Below are positions 1 to 4,884 of a DNA stretch of 7,620 nucleotides, in pieces (positions within the stretch are counted from its first letter, which is position 1; every line of letters starts with the position of its first letter). The notes under the pieces were generated by a model. The model did no database searches, was not told where the DNA came from, and saw nothing but the letters and a program-made list of their open reading frames with translations. The DNA is from Candidatus Aenigmatarchaeota archaeon (lineage in GTDB: Archaea > Aenigmatarchaeota > Aenigmatarchaeia > QMZS01). The translations under genes were made by a program, and so were the position numbers. The stretch is taken from positions 1 to 7,620 of the forward strand of contig QMZV01000036.1 of NCBI GenBank assembly GCA_003663355.1, written 5' to 3'.

Positions 1-12
1 AAACTTAATTAT

Positions 13-99
13 GGGAAGGTAGCTCAGCCTGGGAGTAAAAAAACCAAAAGCGCATGGCTGAAGACCATGATGTCGTGGGTTCAAATCCCACCCTTCCCA
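13..99 (+). tRNA. tRNA-Phe (anticodon GAA) with a 13-nt D-arm insertion
   Basis: Cloverleaf read by eye. The acceptor stem is GGGAAGG (13-19) with CCTTCCC (92-98), discriminator A99 and no encoded CCA. The anticodon stem is CATGG/CCATG (53-57/65-69) around loop CTGAAGA, giving anticodon GAA at 60-62. The T arm is GTGGG-TTCAAAT-CCCAC (75-91). The D stem GCTC (22-25) finds its partner GAGC only if 13 nt (36-48) are removed. The product is then a standard 74-nt tRNA with G18-G19 and a G15-C48 Levitt pair. The promoter lies off the left edge. I am sure of the tRNA and its identity; that the insertion is spliced is an inference. Confidence 0.95.
36..48 (+). other. Putative 13-nt intron in tRNA-Phe at position 22/23
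   Basis: The A-rich segment TAAAAAAACCAAA interrupts the 3' strand of the D stem between tRNA positions 22 and 23. Removal is needed for C25 to pair with G35. As a bulge-helix-bulge, TGGG (30-33) would face ACCA (43-46), giving three of four pairs with a G33/A43 mismatch. A 6-nt A loop (37-42) and cut sites AG|T and AA|A complete the layout. The outer helix is weak (only C29-G50 next to the bulge). It is a relaxed splicing substrate at best, or an unspliced D-loop expansion. Confidence 0.6.
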
Positions 100-164
100 T
101 TCTAAAAATTGAGACTTTGCAGATAAAAATTAAAATTCTCTATTTTCTGCTTAATAAACCAAAC

Positions 165-172
165 TTATAATT
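165..172 (+). promoter_or_regulatory. TATA box for the AbiE operon
   Basis: TTATAATT is centred about 25 bp before the ATG at 193. No Shine-Dalgarno sequence precedes that ATG, which suggests a leaderless transcript starting at or near the start codon. A second TATA-like string at 173-180 lies too close to the ATG to serve this start. Confidence 0.5.
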
Positions 173-192
173 TTATATAAGTTTCGTTAATT

Positions 193-834
193 ATGAAAAT
201 CCCATTAGGTCTAAGAATAAAAAGAAAAAAGCACAGAGATATTGCTTTTCTCCAGGATATTATTGTAGAGAAATTATATGAAATTTTTCCTGATTGTGTA
301 ATTCACGGAGGAACAGCTATCTGGAGATGCTATAATGGAAATAGATTCTCTGATGATATTGATGTTTATCTTGAGAAAAATATAAACAAGATAAACCTGC
401 TATTTGAAGAACTTAAAAAAGAAGGATTTGAAATTATTAAGAAAAGAATTAAGGAAAATTCTTTATTCTCTATCCTAAAATTTGATAATGCAGAGATTAA
501 ATTGGAATCTGTTTTTAAAAAAGTAAAAGGTACCCTAAGCGAATATGAGACATTAGAAGGAAATTTAATAACAGTTTATACATTATTAGCAGAAAATTTA
601 ATAAAAGAAAAAATCAAAGCATATTTGAAGAGAAGGAAAATGAGGGATTTATATGATATCTTTTATTTATTAAGATTTGTTAAAGAAAAGGAAAAAATAA
701 AAAAAGACCTTGCAATTTTAATAACTGAATTTAAACAGCCTTTAGATGAAGATGAATTCAAAACTTTAATTTTATACGGCATAGTACCAAGAGCAAGCGA
801 AATTATTGAGTATATTAGGAGGTGGTTAAAATGA
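193..834 (+). CDS. AbiEii/AbiGii-family nucleotidyltransferase (type IV TA toxin-like)
   Basis: A 213-residue protein of the AbiEii (COG2253/DUF1814) branch of the DNA polymerase beta-like nucleotidyltransferases. The visible motifs are GGTA at 39-42, RFSDDID at 51-57 supplying the two metal-binding aspartates, a third acidic position in IKLES (102-106), and the family's C-terminal signature with K140 and RDLYDIF (151-157). Members studied in bacteria act as toxins that transfer nucleotides to tRNA or other targets and are paired with an AbiEi antitoxin; the target here is unknown. It is somewhat shorter than many AbiEii proteins but all catalytic motifs are present, so it looks intact. Its stop overlaps the next gene's ATG (ATGA), so the two are very probably translationally coupled. 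The toxin-like gene comes first, the reverse of the classic abiEi-abiEii order. A tRNA-Phe gene lies 93 bp upstream. Confidence 0.85.
   Translation: MKIPLGLRIKRKKHRDIAFLQDIIVEKLYEIFPDCVIHGGTAIWRCYNGNRFSDDIDVYLEKNINKINLLFEELKKEGFEIIKKRIKENSLFSILKFDNAEIKLESVFKKVKGTLSEYETLEGNLITVYTLLAENLIKEKIKAYLKRRKMRDLYDIFYLLRFVKEKEKIKKDLAILITEFKQPLDEDEFKTLILYGIVPRASEIIEYIRRWLK
818..825 (+). promoter_or_regulatory. Strong Shine-Dalgarno that fixes the AbiEi-like start
   Basis: GGAGGTGG, complementary to the archaeal 16S 3' tail, ends 5 nt before the ATG at 831. It lies within the end of the upstream gene. It favours ATG 831 over the in-frame GTG at 822, which would sit inside the ribosome binding site. Confidence 0.8.
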
Positions 835-1394
835 GATACATAGAGAAGGTTAGAAAATATTTAAAGAAAACCCAAATAGCAAGTGTTAATTCAATCTCAA
901 GAATAGTTGGAAATAAAAACTACGCTTATCTTTTGCTTAATTATTTAATAAGAAAAAATGAAATATATAGGATAGCAAAGGGATATTATTCAACTAAAGA
1001 TGACCCTACTTTATTAGTATTCTGCCTCAAACCAAGTTATCTCGGCTTGGAAGATGCTTTAAGTTTTCACAATTTATGGGAGCAAGAAACAATACCTGTA
1101 ATAATTACAACCAGGAAAGTTAGGCAAGGAAAAAGAAAAGTTTTTGGACACAATGTTATAGTAAGAAGAATTTCACCAAAATATTTCTTTGGTTATGATT
1201 ATATGAAATACGGGAATTTTCTTGTGCCAGTAAGCGATGTAGAAAAAACCCTGATAGATTTGGTTTATTTCAGAAAAAGAATTAGCAAGGAGCTTAAAAG
1301 AAATCTTATGAAAAAGATTAATAAAAAGAAATTGGCCAATTACCTGAGAAAATATCCAGAAAATATCAGGAATAAAGCTTTTATATTTAAATAA
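831..1394 (+). CDS. AbiEi-like winged-helix antitoxin/transcriptional regulator
   Basis: A 187-residue protein counted from ATG 831. The N-terminal 55 residues look like the AbiEi winged helix: a helical segment ending in the wing motif AKGYY (49-53). The middle carries GLEDALSFHNL (72-82), and the C-terminal half carries VSDVEKTLIDLVYF (135-148), both typical of the COG5340 'viral defence regulator'/AbiEi family. In known systems this partner neutralises the toxin and represses its own promoter. The 4-bp ATGA overlap with the nucleotidyltransferase gene and the strong ribosome binding site support co-expression from the promoter near 168. The tail after residue 150 is short and lysine-rich, so a full AbiEi C-terminal domain may be reduced. 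The family call is good; antitoxin function is inferred from family and context. Confidence 0.8.
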   Translation: MRYIEKVRKYLKKTQIASVNSISRIVGNKNYAYLLLNYLIRKNEIYRIAKGYYSTKDDPTLLVFCLKPSYLGLEDALSFHNLWEQETIPVIITTRKVRQGKRKVFGHNVIVRRISPKYFFGYDYMKYGNFLVPVSDVEKTLIDLVYFRKRISKELKRNLMKKINKKKLANYLRKYPENIRNKAFIFK

Positions 1395-1432
1395 AATAAA
1401 TATATATAGGGGGTTAAAAGTTAACAGATTGC

Positions 1433-1464
1433 TAAGCTTAAAATAGGGGGTAATTTTGAGCTTA
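1433..1464 (+). repeat. 12-bp hairpin in the ftsZ upstream region
   Basis: TAAGCTTAAAAT (1433-1444) pairs with ATTTTGAGCTTA (1453-1464), with one A/G position that is a G-U wobble in RNA. The 8-nt loop is AGGGGGTA. The same TAGGGGG string occurs upstream at 1408-1414. It lies between the AbiE operon and ftsZ and could be an end-of-transcript structure for the former or leader/operator DNA for the latter. Confidence 0.55.
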
Positions 1465-1466
1465 TT

Positions 1467-1475
1467 CTATAAATA
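1467..1475 (+). promoter_or_regulatory. Candidate ftsZ TATA box
   Basis: CTATAAATA is a good archaeal TATA match and predicts transcription starting near 1496-1498, inside the palindrome array, giving a leader of about 48 nt. Competing TATA-like strings lie at 1401-1408 and 1491-1499, so the true start is uncertain. Confidence 0.4.
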
Positions 1476-1477
1476 AG

Positions 1478-1535
1478 TATAGATTCAAAACTATATATAG
1501 TTTTCGGTAACAGAAAATATAGTTTTGAGTCTATA
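1478..1535 (+). promoter_or_regulatory. Long inverted repeat abutting the ftsZ ribosome binding site
   Basis: TATAGATTCAAAACTATA (1478-1495) is the inverted copy of TATAGTTTTGAGTCTATA (1518-1535), 17 of 18 positions matching and the exception allowing a G-U pair. The 22-nt interior can add TTTTC/GAAAA (1501-1505/1513-1517). A hairpin formed in RNA would end exactly at the GGTGA Shine-Dalgarno; as DNA it would be a two-site operator over the start of transcription. Either reading is inferred. Confidence 0.6.
1487..1504 (+). repeat. Perfect 18-bp palindrome with an additional direct copy of its half-site
   Basis: AAAACTATATATAGTTTT is a perfect palindrome nested in the longer inverted repeat. 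Its right half TATAGTTTT (1496-1504) recurs at 1518-1526, exactly 22 bp away, about two helical turns. Pairing of the palindrome excludes pairing of the longer arms, so the two structures are alternatives. Confidence 0.7.
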
Positions 1536-1540
1536 GGTGA
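1536..1540 (+). promoter_or_regulatory. ftsZ Shine-Dalgarno
   Basis: GGTGA lies 4 nt before ATG 1545 and directly after the right arm of the inverted repeat. This supports the ATG at 1545 and implies a leadered mRNA, unlike most first genes in this window. Confidence 0.6.
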
Positions 1541-1544
1541 GAAA

Positions 1545-2708
1545 ATGAATATACAAAATCTGTTTGAGTCGACTTTCGGAAGTGAAGAAAAAATAGATGA
1601 GCAAAAAACAGAGTCAGAAGAAATAAACATCTATGATAGAGAAAAAATGTCAACAGAAGACCTGCAACAAAAAATAAAAGAGGAGTTTGAACTGGATGGA
1701 TATAAGGCAAAGATTTTGATAATAGGAGTTGGAGGAATGGGCTCTAATGTTGTAACAAAAATAACAGATATGGGAATAAAAGGAGCTCAGACAGTTGCTG
1801 TAAACACAGATGCGGCTCATTTAGTAATAAGCAAGGCAGATAGGAAAATATTGTTAGGCAGAGATTTCACAAAAGGATTGGGTGCAGGAGGAGAACCAGA
1901 AGTAGGAAGGAAAGCAGCAGAAGAAAGCAAAAATGAACTGAGAGATTTGCTAAAAGATGCAAATATGGTCTTCTTAATTACTGGTTTAGGAGGCGGAACA
2001 GGAACAGGAGCAACTCCCGTAATAGCAAAAATTGCAAAAGAACAGGGAGCTCTTGTTATTAGTGCAGCAACTTTGCCATTCAAAATAGAAGGAGCAAGAA
2101 TTGCAAAAGCAGAAGACGGTCTTTATCAGCTAAGGCAATGTTGCGATACAGCAATTGTTATAGAGAATCAGAGACTTTTAGAATACGGAGGAAATCTTCC
2201 ACTAAAAAAGGCTTTTGAGTTAGGAGATGAAGTAATCTCGCAGATGGTGAAAGGAATAACAGAAACAATTTCACAACCAAGTCTTGTAAACTTAGACTAT
2301 GCAGATGTCAGGTCAGTGATGAAATCTGGAGGAGTATCAACAATAGGAATTGGTATTTCAGATTCTTCAAATAGATCAAAAGAAGCAGTAGCAAAAGCAT
2401 TAAGGCATCCTTTATTACAAGTAGATTACTCAGGAGCATCAGGAGCTTTAATACAAATAATTGGAGGACCAGATTTGAAATTAGAAGAAGTAAATGAAAT
2501 TGGAGAAGCAGTAGCAAAACACTTGGCACCAGAAGCGCAGACAATATGGGGTGCAAGAATATTGGATGAATATGAAGGAAAGGTGCAGGTAATAACAATA
2601 GTTACAGGAGTGAAATCACCATATATTCTAGGTCCAATAACAGAAAAAAAAGAAGGAGAAGTCCAGACAGAAGTCTCTCAAAGTCTTGGGATAGAAGTCT
2701 TCAAGTAA
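1545..2708 (+). CDS. ftsZ: Cell division protein FtsZ
   Basis: A 387-residue tubulin-family GTPase that polymerises into the division ring on the inner face of the membrane. The visible landmarks are an acidic, flexible N-terminal extension of about 53 residues, the nucleotide-binding GVGGMGSN (61-68), the tubulin signature GGGTGTG (149-155), and the T7 synergy loop NLDYADV (249-255) whose D251 and D254 complete the GTPase site of the neighbouring subunit. The C-terminal domain is complete. A short linker of about 20 residues ends in SLGIEVF, resembling the conserved C-terminal peptide of archaeal FtsZ, which in other archaea binds the membrane anchor SepF; no sepF is visible here. The length is normal for the archaeal family. 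Assignment to FtsZ1 or FtsZ2 would need a tree. The upstream region is unusually rich in palindromes. Confidence 0.97.
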   Translation: MNIQNLFESTFGSEEKIDEQKTESEEINIYDREKMSTEDLQQKIKEEFELDGYKAKILIIGVGGMGSNVVTKITDMGIKGAQTVAVNTDAAHLVISKADRKILLGRDFTKGLGAGGEPEVGRKAAEESKNELRDLLKDANMVFLITGLGGGTGTGATPVIAKIAKEQGALVISAATLPFKIEGARIAKAEDGLYQLRQCCDTAIVIENQRLLEYGGNLPLKKAFELGDEVISQMVKGITETISQPSLVNLDYADVRSVMKSGGVSTIGIGISDSSNRSKEAVAKALRHPLLQVDYSGASGALIQIIGGPDLKLEEVNEIGEAVAKHLAPEAQTIWGARILDEYEGKVQVITIVTGVKSPYILGPITEKKEGEVQTEVSQSLGIEVFK

Positions 2709-2730
2709 TTTTTTTATTTTTACTTTTTTT
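2709..2730 (+). terminator. T-rich terminator after ftsZ
   Basis: Directly after the TAA stop come three T runs of 7, 5 and 7 bases broken by single bases or AC. This is the usual form of an archaeal intrinsic terminator, which needs no hairpin. It lies in the 41-bp gap between ftsZ and the convergent regulator gene. Confidence 0.65.
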
Positions 2731-2749
2731 AAATTTTATCTTGTTTATT

Positions 2750-3493
2750 CTATTTTCTCAAGTTCCACAATATTCTAAAAATTTCCTCAAAAGTTTTCTT
2801 AATTTCTTTACTCTTCAGCGAAATAAAAGATGGTGGAGTTGTATATTTCATTATTAAAACTCTTTCACCAACAATAGTAATACAACTTGGATTTTTCATT
2901 TTAATATATTTAACTTTACTTAGAGGAGTTTTACTTAAGGCTTTGAAATAATCTGTATTCTTCTCGGAAAAAATAAACTTTGCTTTAACTTTATATTTTG
3001 GTCTAACCTTGCTATGCCATTTTATCCAAAATCTATTAAATGCTTGATTTTTATATGCTGTAATACCAATTGCCAACCATTCTTTTATCTTTCCTTTTTC
3101 AAATTCTCCTTCAACTTCGTTTAACAAACTTTTCAATCCTTCTAAACCTTGATAAACAGAAGCAAATAAAAATTCTGTTTTTCTTTGTTTGAGCAGTGGG
3201 ATAATTTCCTTTGCCAAATTTTCTTTTTTCTTGATTATTTCTTTTTCTTTCTTAATAAATTCAAAAAGTTTTTCTGGATTACAGGCCTGAAAATATTTTT
3301 TACCTTCTAAAACAACAAAAGATGCCAAACCTTTTTTAATAAGTTTCTCTAAAATCTCATATACAACAGAAGAAGAAATTCCAGAATTTTTAACTATTTG
3401 AGATTTTGTTGATTTTCCCGTCAGTAATGCAAGATAAACTTTTGCTTCACCTCTTGTTAAACCAATTTTTTCAAGTTTTTCTGCTAGCTCCAT
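2750..3493 (-). CDS. TrmB-family transcriptional regulator
   Basis: A 247-residue protein. Residues 1-67 form a TrmB-type winged helix-turn-helix, opening with the characteristic GLTRGEAKVYLALL (11-24) and a recognition region around SSSVVYEILEKL (40-51). A lysine/glutamate-rich coiled coil at about 76-100 probably mediates dimerisation, followed by the family's YQGLEGLKSLL segment and a C-terminal effector domain of about 130 residues. At 247 residues it is shorter than sugar-sensing TrmB of Thermococcales (over 330), so the ligand is probably different and is not predictable. It uses TAG as stop. It is divergent from the 154-residue gene, with a perfect dyad in the shared promoter, making auto-regulation and control of that neighbour likely. 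A weak TATA-like string at 3512-3520 fits leaderless initiation at ATG 3493. Confidence 0.85.
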   Translation of the reverse strand: MELAEKLEKIGLTRGEAKVYLALLTGKSTKSQIVKNSGISSSVVYEILEKLIKKGLASFVVLEGKKYFQACNPEKLFEFIKKEKEIIKKKENLAKEIIPLLKQRKTEFLFASVYQGLEGLKSLLNEVEGEFEKGKIKEWLAIGITAYKNQAFNRFWIKWHSKVRPKYKVKAKFIFSEKNTDYFKALSKTPLSKVKYIKMKNPSCITIVGERVLIMKYTTPPSFISLKSKEIKKTFEEIFRILWNLRK

Positions 3494-3529
3494 AGTTAAA
3501 ATAGAAAACTAAAAATTTGAAAGTTATAG

Positions 3530-3545
3530 TCACCATCTATGGTGA
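3530..3545. promoter_or_regulatory. Dyad operator in the divergent promoter region
   Basis: TCACCATCTATGGTGA is a perfect inverted repeat with 7-bp arms and a 2-bp centre. The outer half-sites TCAC/GTGA recall those of the Thermococcales glycolytic motif bound by a TrmB-like regulator, though the spacing here differs. It lies just upstream of the TATA box of the + strand gene, a position suited to activation, and about 37 bp from the regulator's own ATG. Confidence 0.6.
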
Positions 3546-3550
3546 ACGTA

Positions 3551-3560
3551 AGTATTTAAG
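3551..3560 (+). promoter_or_regulatory. TATA box of the 154-residue gene
   Basis: AGTATTTAAG is centred about 26 bp before ATG 3582. With no Shine-Dalgarno before that ATG, a leaderless transcript is expected. The dyad at 3530-3545 is 5 bp upstream. Confidence 0.55.
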
Positions 3561-3581
3561 TAAAAAAGAGAAATTCTTTTT

Positions 3582-4046
3582 ATGTCTATATCTTCTGAAA
3601 ATTTAGATAACAAAAACATTATAGAAAGAAAATTGATAGAATATGGAATCAATGACTTTAAAATCTACAATGAGAAGGAAAATTTATACATAGAGTTCTT
3701 TAAAAGAGTAACCTTACAACCCTCCTGTGAATTGGAAGAGGACATATATGAAGAACTTGTAAAAAATGGGCCTCAAAAACAATTCAGCATAGAACTCAGA
3801 CGGATTGATGCGAGTCCAGAGGATATGCCAAGTGAAACAGTATTTGAATATCACTGGAGCGTAAGAACCTTACCTGAAAACCTGGGAGAAGTCTTGAGGA
3901 TGATTGAAAAAATAGAGAAAACATATAAAAGTGGAATTGAAAAGGTATTAGAAATATGTTTAGAACATGGCGAAGTAGAATTAGATACTATTTCAGAAAC
4001 TTTTGAGAAAATAGAAAAAAATCAAAAGGATTTTTTGAAGATATAA
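3582..4046 (+). CDS. Unrecognised acidic 154-residue protein
   Basis: I do not recognise this protein. It has no signal peptide, membrane segment, cysteine pairs or known catalytic motif, so it is probably a soluble cytoplasmic protein. It is rich in glutamate and lysine with net negative charge. Residues 1-95 alternate short helical and strand-like stretches (for example LYIEFFKRVTL and QFSIELRRID), suggesting a small alpha/beta domain. Residues 98-150 look like two long amphipathic helices that may pair or oligomerise. Coding status is supported by its length, its normal composition relative to neighbours, a TATA box at the right distance, and a hairpin plus T-run after the stop. Its divergent partner is the TrmB-type regulator with a dyad between them, so it is the best candidate target of that regulator. 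Confidence 0.75.
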   Translation: MSISSENLDNKNIIERKLIEYGINDFKIYNEKENLYIEFFKRVTLQPSCELEEDIYEELVKNGPQKQFSIELRRIDASPEDMPSETVFEYHWSVRTLPENLGEVLRMIEKIEKTYKSGIEKVLEICLEHGEVELDTISETFEKIEKNQKDFLKI

Positions 4047-4051
4047 ATATT

Positions 4052-4074
4052 AGAGAAATTTAAATCTCTTTTTT
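4052..4074 (+). terminator. Hairpin plus T-run between convergent genes
   Basis: AGAGA (4052-4056) pairs with TCTCT (4065-4069) around AATTTAAA, and the sequence runs into six T's ending at 4074. It sits in the 30-bp gap after the 154-residue gene and would end its transcript before the convergent Dph6-like gene. Confidence 0.55.
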
Positions 4075-4076
4075 GA

Positions 4077-4748
4077 TTATTTTTCAACCAACTTAATCTT
4101 TTTAATCTCCAACCACCCACAATTTATTTTTGCATCCATATGTTTCACAAAATCTAAAATTTCAATTCTCTTATTAAATATAGGACAGTCAAGAACAAAA
4201 CTTTCATATTCTCCTCCTTCACCAACAATGCTGATTTTATATTTTCTGTTTAATTCTTTAAAATCTTTTAAACATTTTTTATCAATTTCTCTTCCAAGCC
4301 ATTCTTCTGTAAAACCAGCAGCAGACACACCAGTAATAATTATTTTGAAACCTAAATAAATCAATTTTTTTAAATATTCCATCTCATCAATTTTCCAGAT
4401 TGGAGAGATTAATTTTAAATTTAGTTCTTTTGCTATTTTTAAAATTCTGCTTCTTTGATATTCTGAGGCAATAGCACCGGCAATAATAGAATCAATTTTT
4501 AGCTTTGAAATTACTTCTTTCAATTCCTCTACTTCTTTTTCTTTTTCGCTGCAAGATTCATAGAAAATATGCTTAACCCCAATCAATTTTGCTTGAATTT
4601 TTGTTAACTCAATATTTGGATAATGAAACATATAACTTCCTTCTTTTGGTTTTGCTGTAACTAAATATTTCAGTTTATAGTTCTTTTTGGCATAATAGGC
4701 AGCGAAAGTTGAATCTTTACCTCCTGAAAATAAGCAAGCAACTTCCAT
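4077..4748 (-). CDS. dph6: Dph6-like diphthine-ammonia ligase (PP-loop ATPase)
   Basis: A 223-residue adenine-nucleotide alpha-hydrolase fold protein. The PP-loop SGGKDS (8-13) binds ATP. Family-specific blocks follow: SYMFHYPN (38-45), GAIASEYQ (91-98), a TGVSAAGF segment (139-146), and GEGGEYESFVLDCP (176-189), the hallmark of the Dph6 (ATP_bind_4) family. Dph6 performs the last step of diphthamide synthesis, the ATP-dependent amidation of diphthine on elongation factor 2. The length matches archaeal single-domain members, without the C-terminal extensions found in eukaryotes. The start codon lies only 7 nt after the 3' end of tRNA-Arg on the same strand with no promoter or Shine-Dalgarno between, so it is probably co-transcribed with the tRNA. 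The other Dph enzymes are not in the window. A related PP-loop function cannot be excluded. Confidence 0.88.
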   Translation of the reverse strand: MEVACLFSGGKDSTFAAYYAKKNYKLKYLVTAKPKEGSYMFHYPNIELTKIQAKLIGVKHIFYESCSEKEKEVEELKEVISKLKIDSIIAGAIASEYQRSRILKIAKELNLKLISPIWKIDEMEYLKKLIYLGFKIIITGVSAAGFTEEWLGREIDKKCLKDFKELNRKYKISIVGEGGEYESFVLDCPIFNKRIEILDFVKHMDAKINCGWLEIKKIKLVEK

Positions 4749-4769
4749 ATTTTAATGGGCATGACAGGA

Positions 4770-4782
4770 TTTTCGGATTTCA
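4770..4782 (-). other. tRNA-Arg intron 2 (T loop, position 59/60), 13 nt
   Basis: The minus-strand sequence is TGAAATCCGAAAA. The T stem GCAGG/CCTGT is the outer helix. TTCG pairs perfectly with CGAA as the central 4-bp helix, the 3-nt bulges are AA|T and AA|T, and the loop is GAAATC. Repeated AAT at the boundaries leaves the exact junction open between 57/58 and 60/61, but only 59/60 puts both cuts at the standard place in the bulges. Confidence 0.85.
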
Positions 4783-4804
4783 TTCGAACCTGCGACCCCC
4801 GCCT

Positions 4805-4817
4805 ATCTCCAAATCCT
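4805..4817 (-). other. tRNA-Arg intron 1 (position 37/38), 13 nt
   Basis: The minus-strand sequence is AGGATTTGGAGAT. The bulge-helix-bulge is readable: outer helix CCGCC/GGCGG, central 4-bp helix CTTC/GGAG (one U-G pair), and 3-nt bulges TA|A and AT|A carrying the two cuts. A 6-nt loop GGATTT closes the central helix directly, with no inner helix. This is the standard archaeal intron site, one nucleotide 3' of the anticodon. Confidence 0.85.
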
Positions 4818-4855
4818 TAGAAGGGCGGTGCTCTATCCAACTGAGCTACATGCCC

Positions 4856-4884
4856 ATTATTAAAATTCAGAGAAATATTTAAAA
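4856..4884. promoter_or_regulatory. Compact divergent promoter, tRNA-Arg / aRF1
   Basis: This 29-bp gap must serve both directions. TTATTAAAA (4856-4864) is centred about 25 bp before the aRF1 ATG, fitting a leaderless mRNA. On the minus strand, TTTAAATATT (4872-4881) lies 17-26 bp before the tRNA 5' end. Upstream promoter elements for aRF1 would fall inside the tRNA gene. Confidence 0.5.

Larger units (their letters stand above)
4756..4855 (-). tRNA. tRNA-Arg (anticodon UCU) with two 13-nt introns
   Basis: Read on the minus strand. The acceptor stem is GGGCATG/CATGCCC with discriminator A and no encoded CCA; the D arm is GCTC-AGTTGGATA-GAGC, the anticodon stem CCGCC/GGCGG and the T stem GCAGG/CCTGT. 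The anticodon loop is CTTCTAA (anticodon TCT) once 13 nt at the canonical 37/38 site are removed. The T loop is the normal TTCGAAT once a second 13 nt are removed. The spliced product is a regular 74-nt tRNA with a G15-C48 pair. It decodes AGA/AGG, the dominant arginine codons of the surrounding genes. It is divergent from aRF1 (29 bp) and immediately upstream of the Dph6-like gene. Confidence 0.96.

Noticed and set aside
119..150. GCAGA/TCTGC pairing upstream of the AbiE promoter
   Set aside because: It has only 5 bp with a long AT-rich interior, which is easily met by chance in this composition.
173..180. TTTATATAA as the AbiE operon TATA box
   Set aside because: It would place the transcription start inside the coding sequence; the TATA string at 165-172 is correctly spaced for ATG 193.
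13..192. Possible integration (att) site at tRNA-Phe
   Set aside because: I looked for a second copy of the tRNA 3' end in the window and found none; no integrase is present.
822..830. GTG at 822 as an upstream start of the AbiEi-like gene
   Set aside because: The GTG lies inside the Shine-Dalgarno GGAGGTGG; ATG 831 has ideal spacing and forms the ATGA overlap with the upstream stop.
1421..1630. A 69-codon minus-strand open frame upstream of and within ftsZ
   Set aside because: It overlaps the palindrome region and the ftsZ start, with a serine/phenylalanine-rich product typical of antisense to A-rich coding sequence, and has no supporting signals.
1817..2598. Minus-strand open frames inside ftsZ (1817-2083 and 2308-2598)
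   Set aside because: Both are antisense to conserved FtsZ coding sequence; the second is a leucine-repeat artefact of complementing purine-rich codons.
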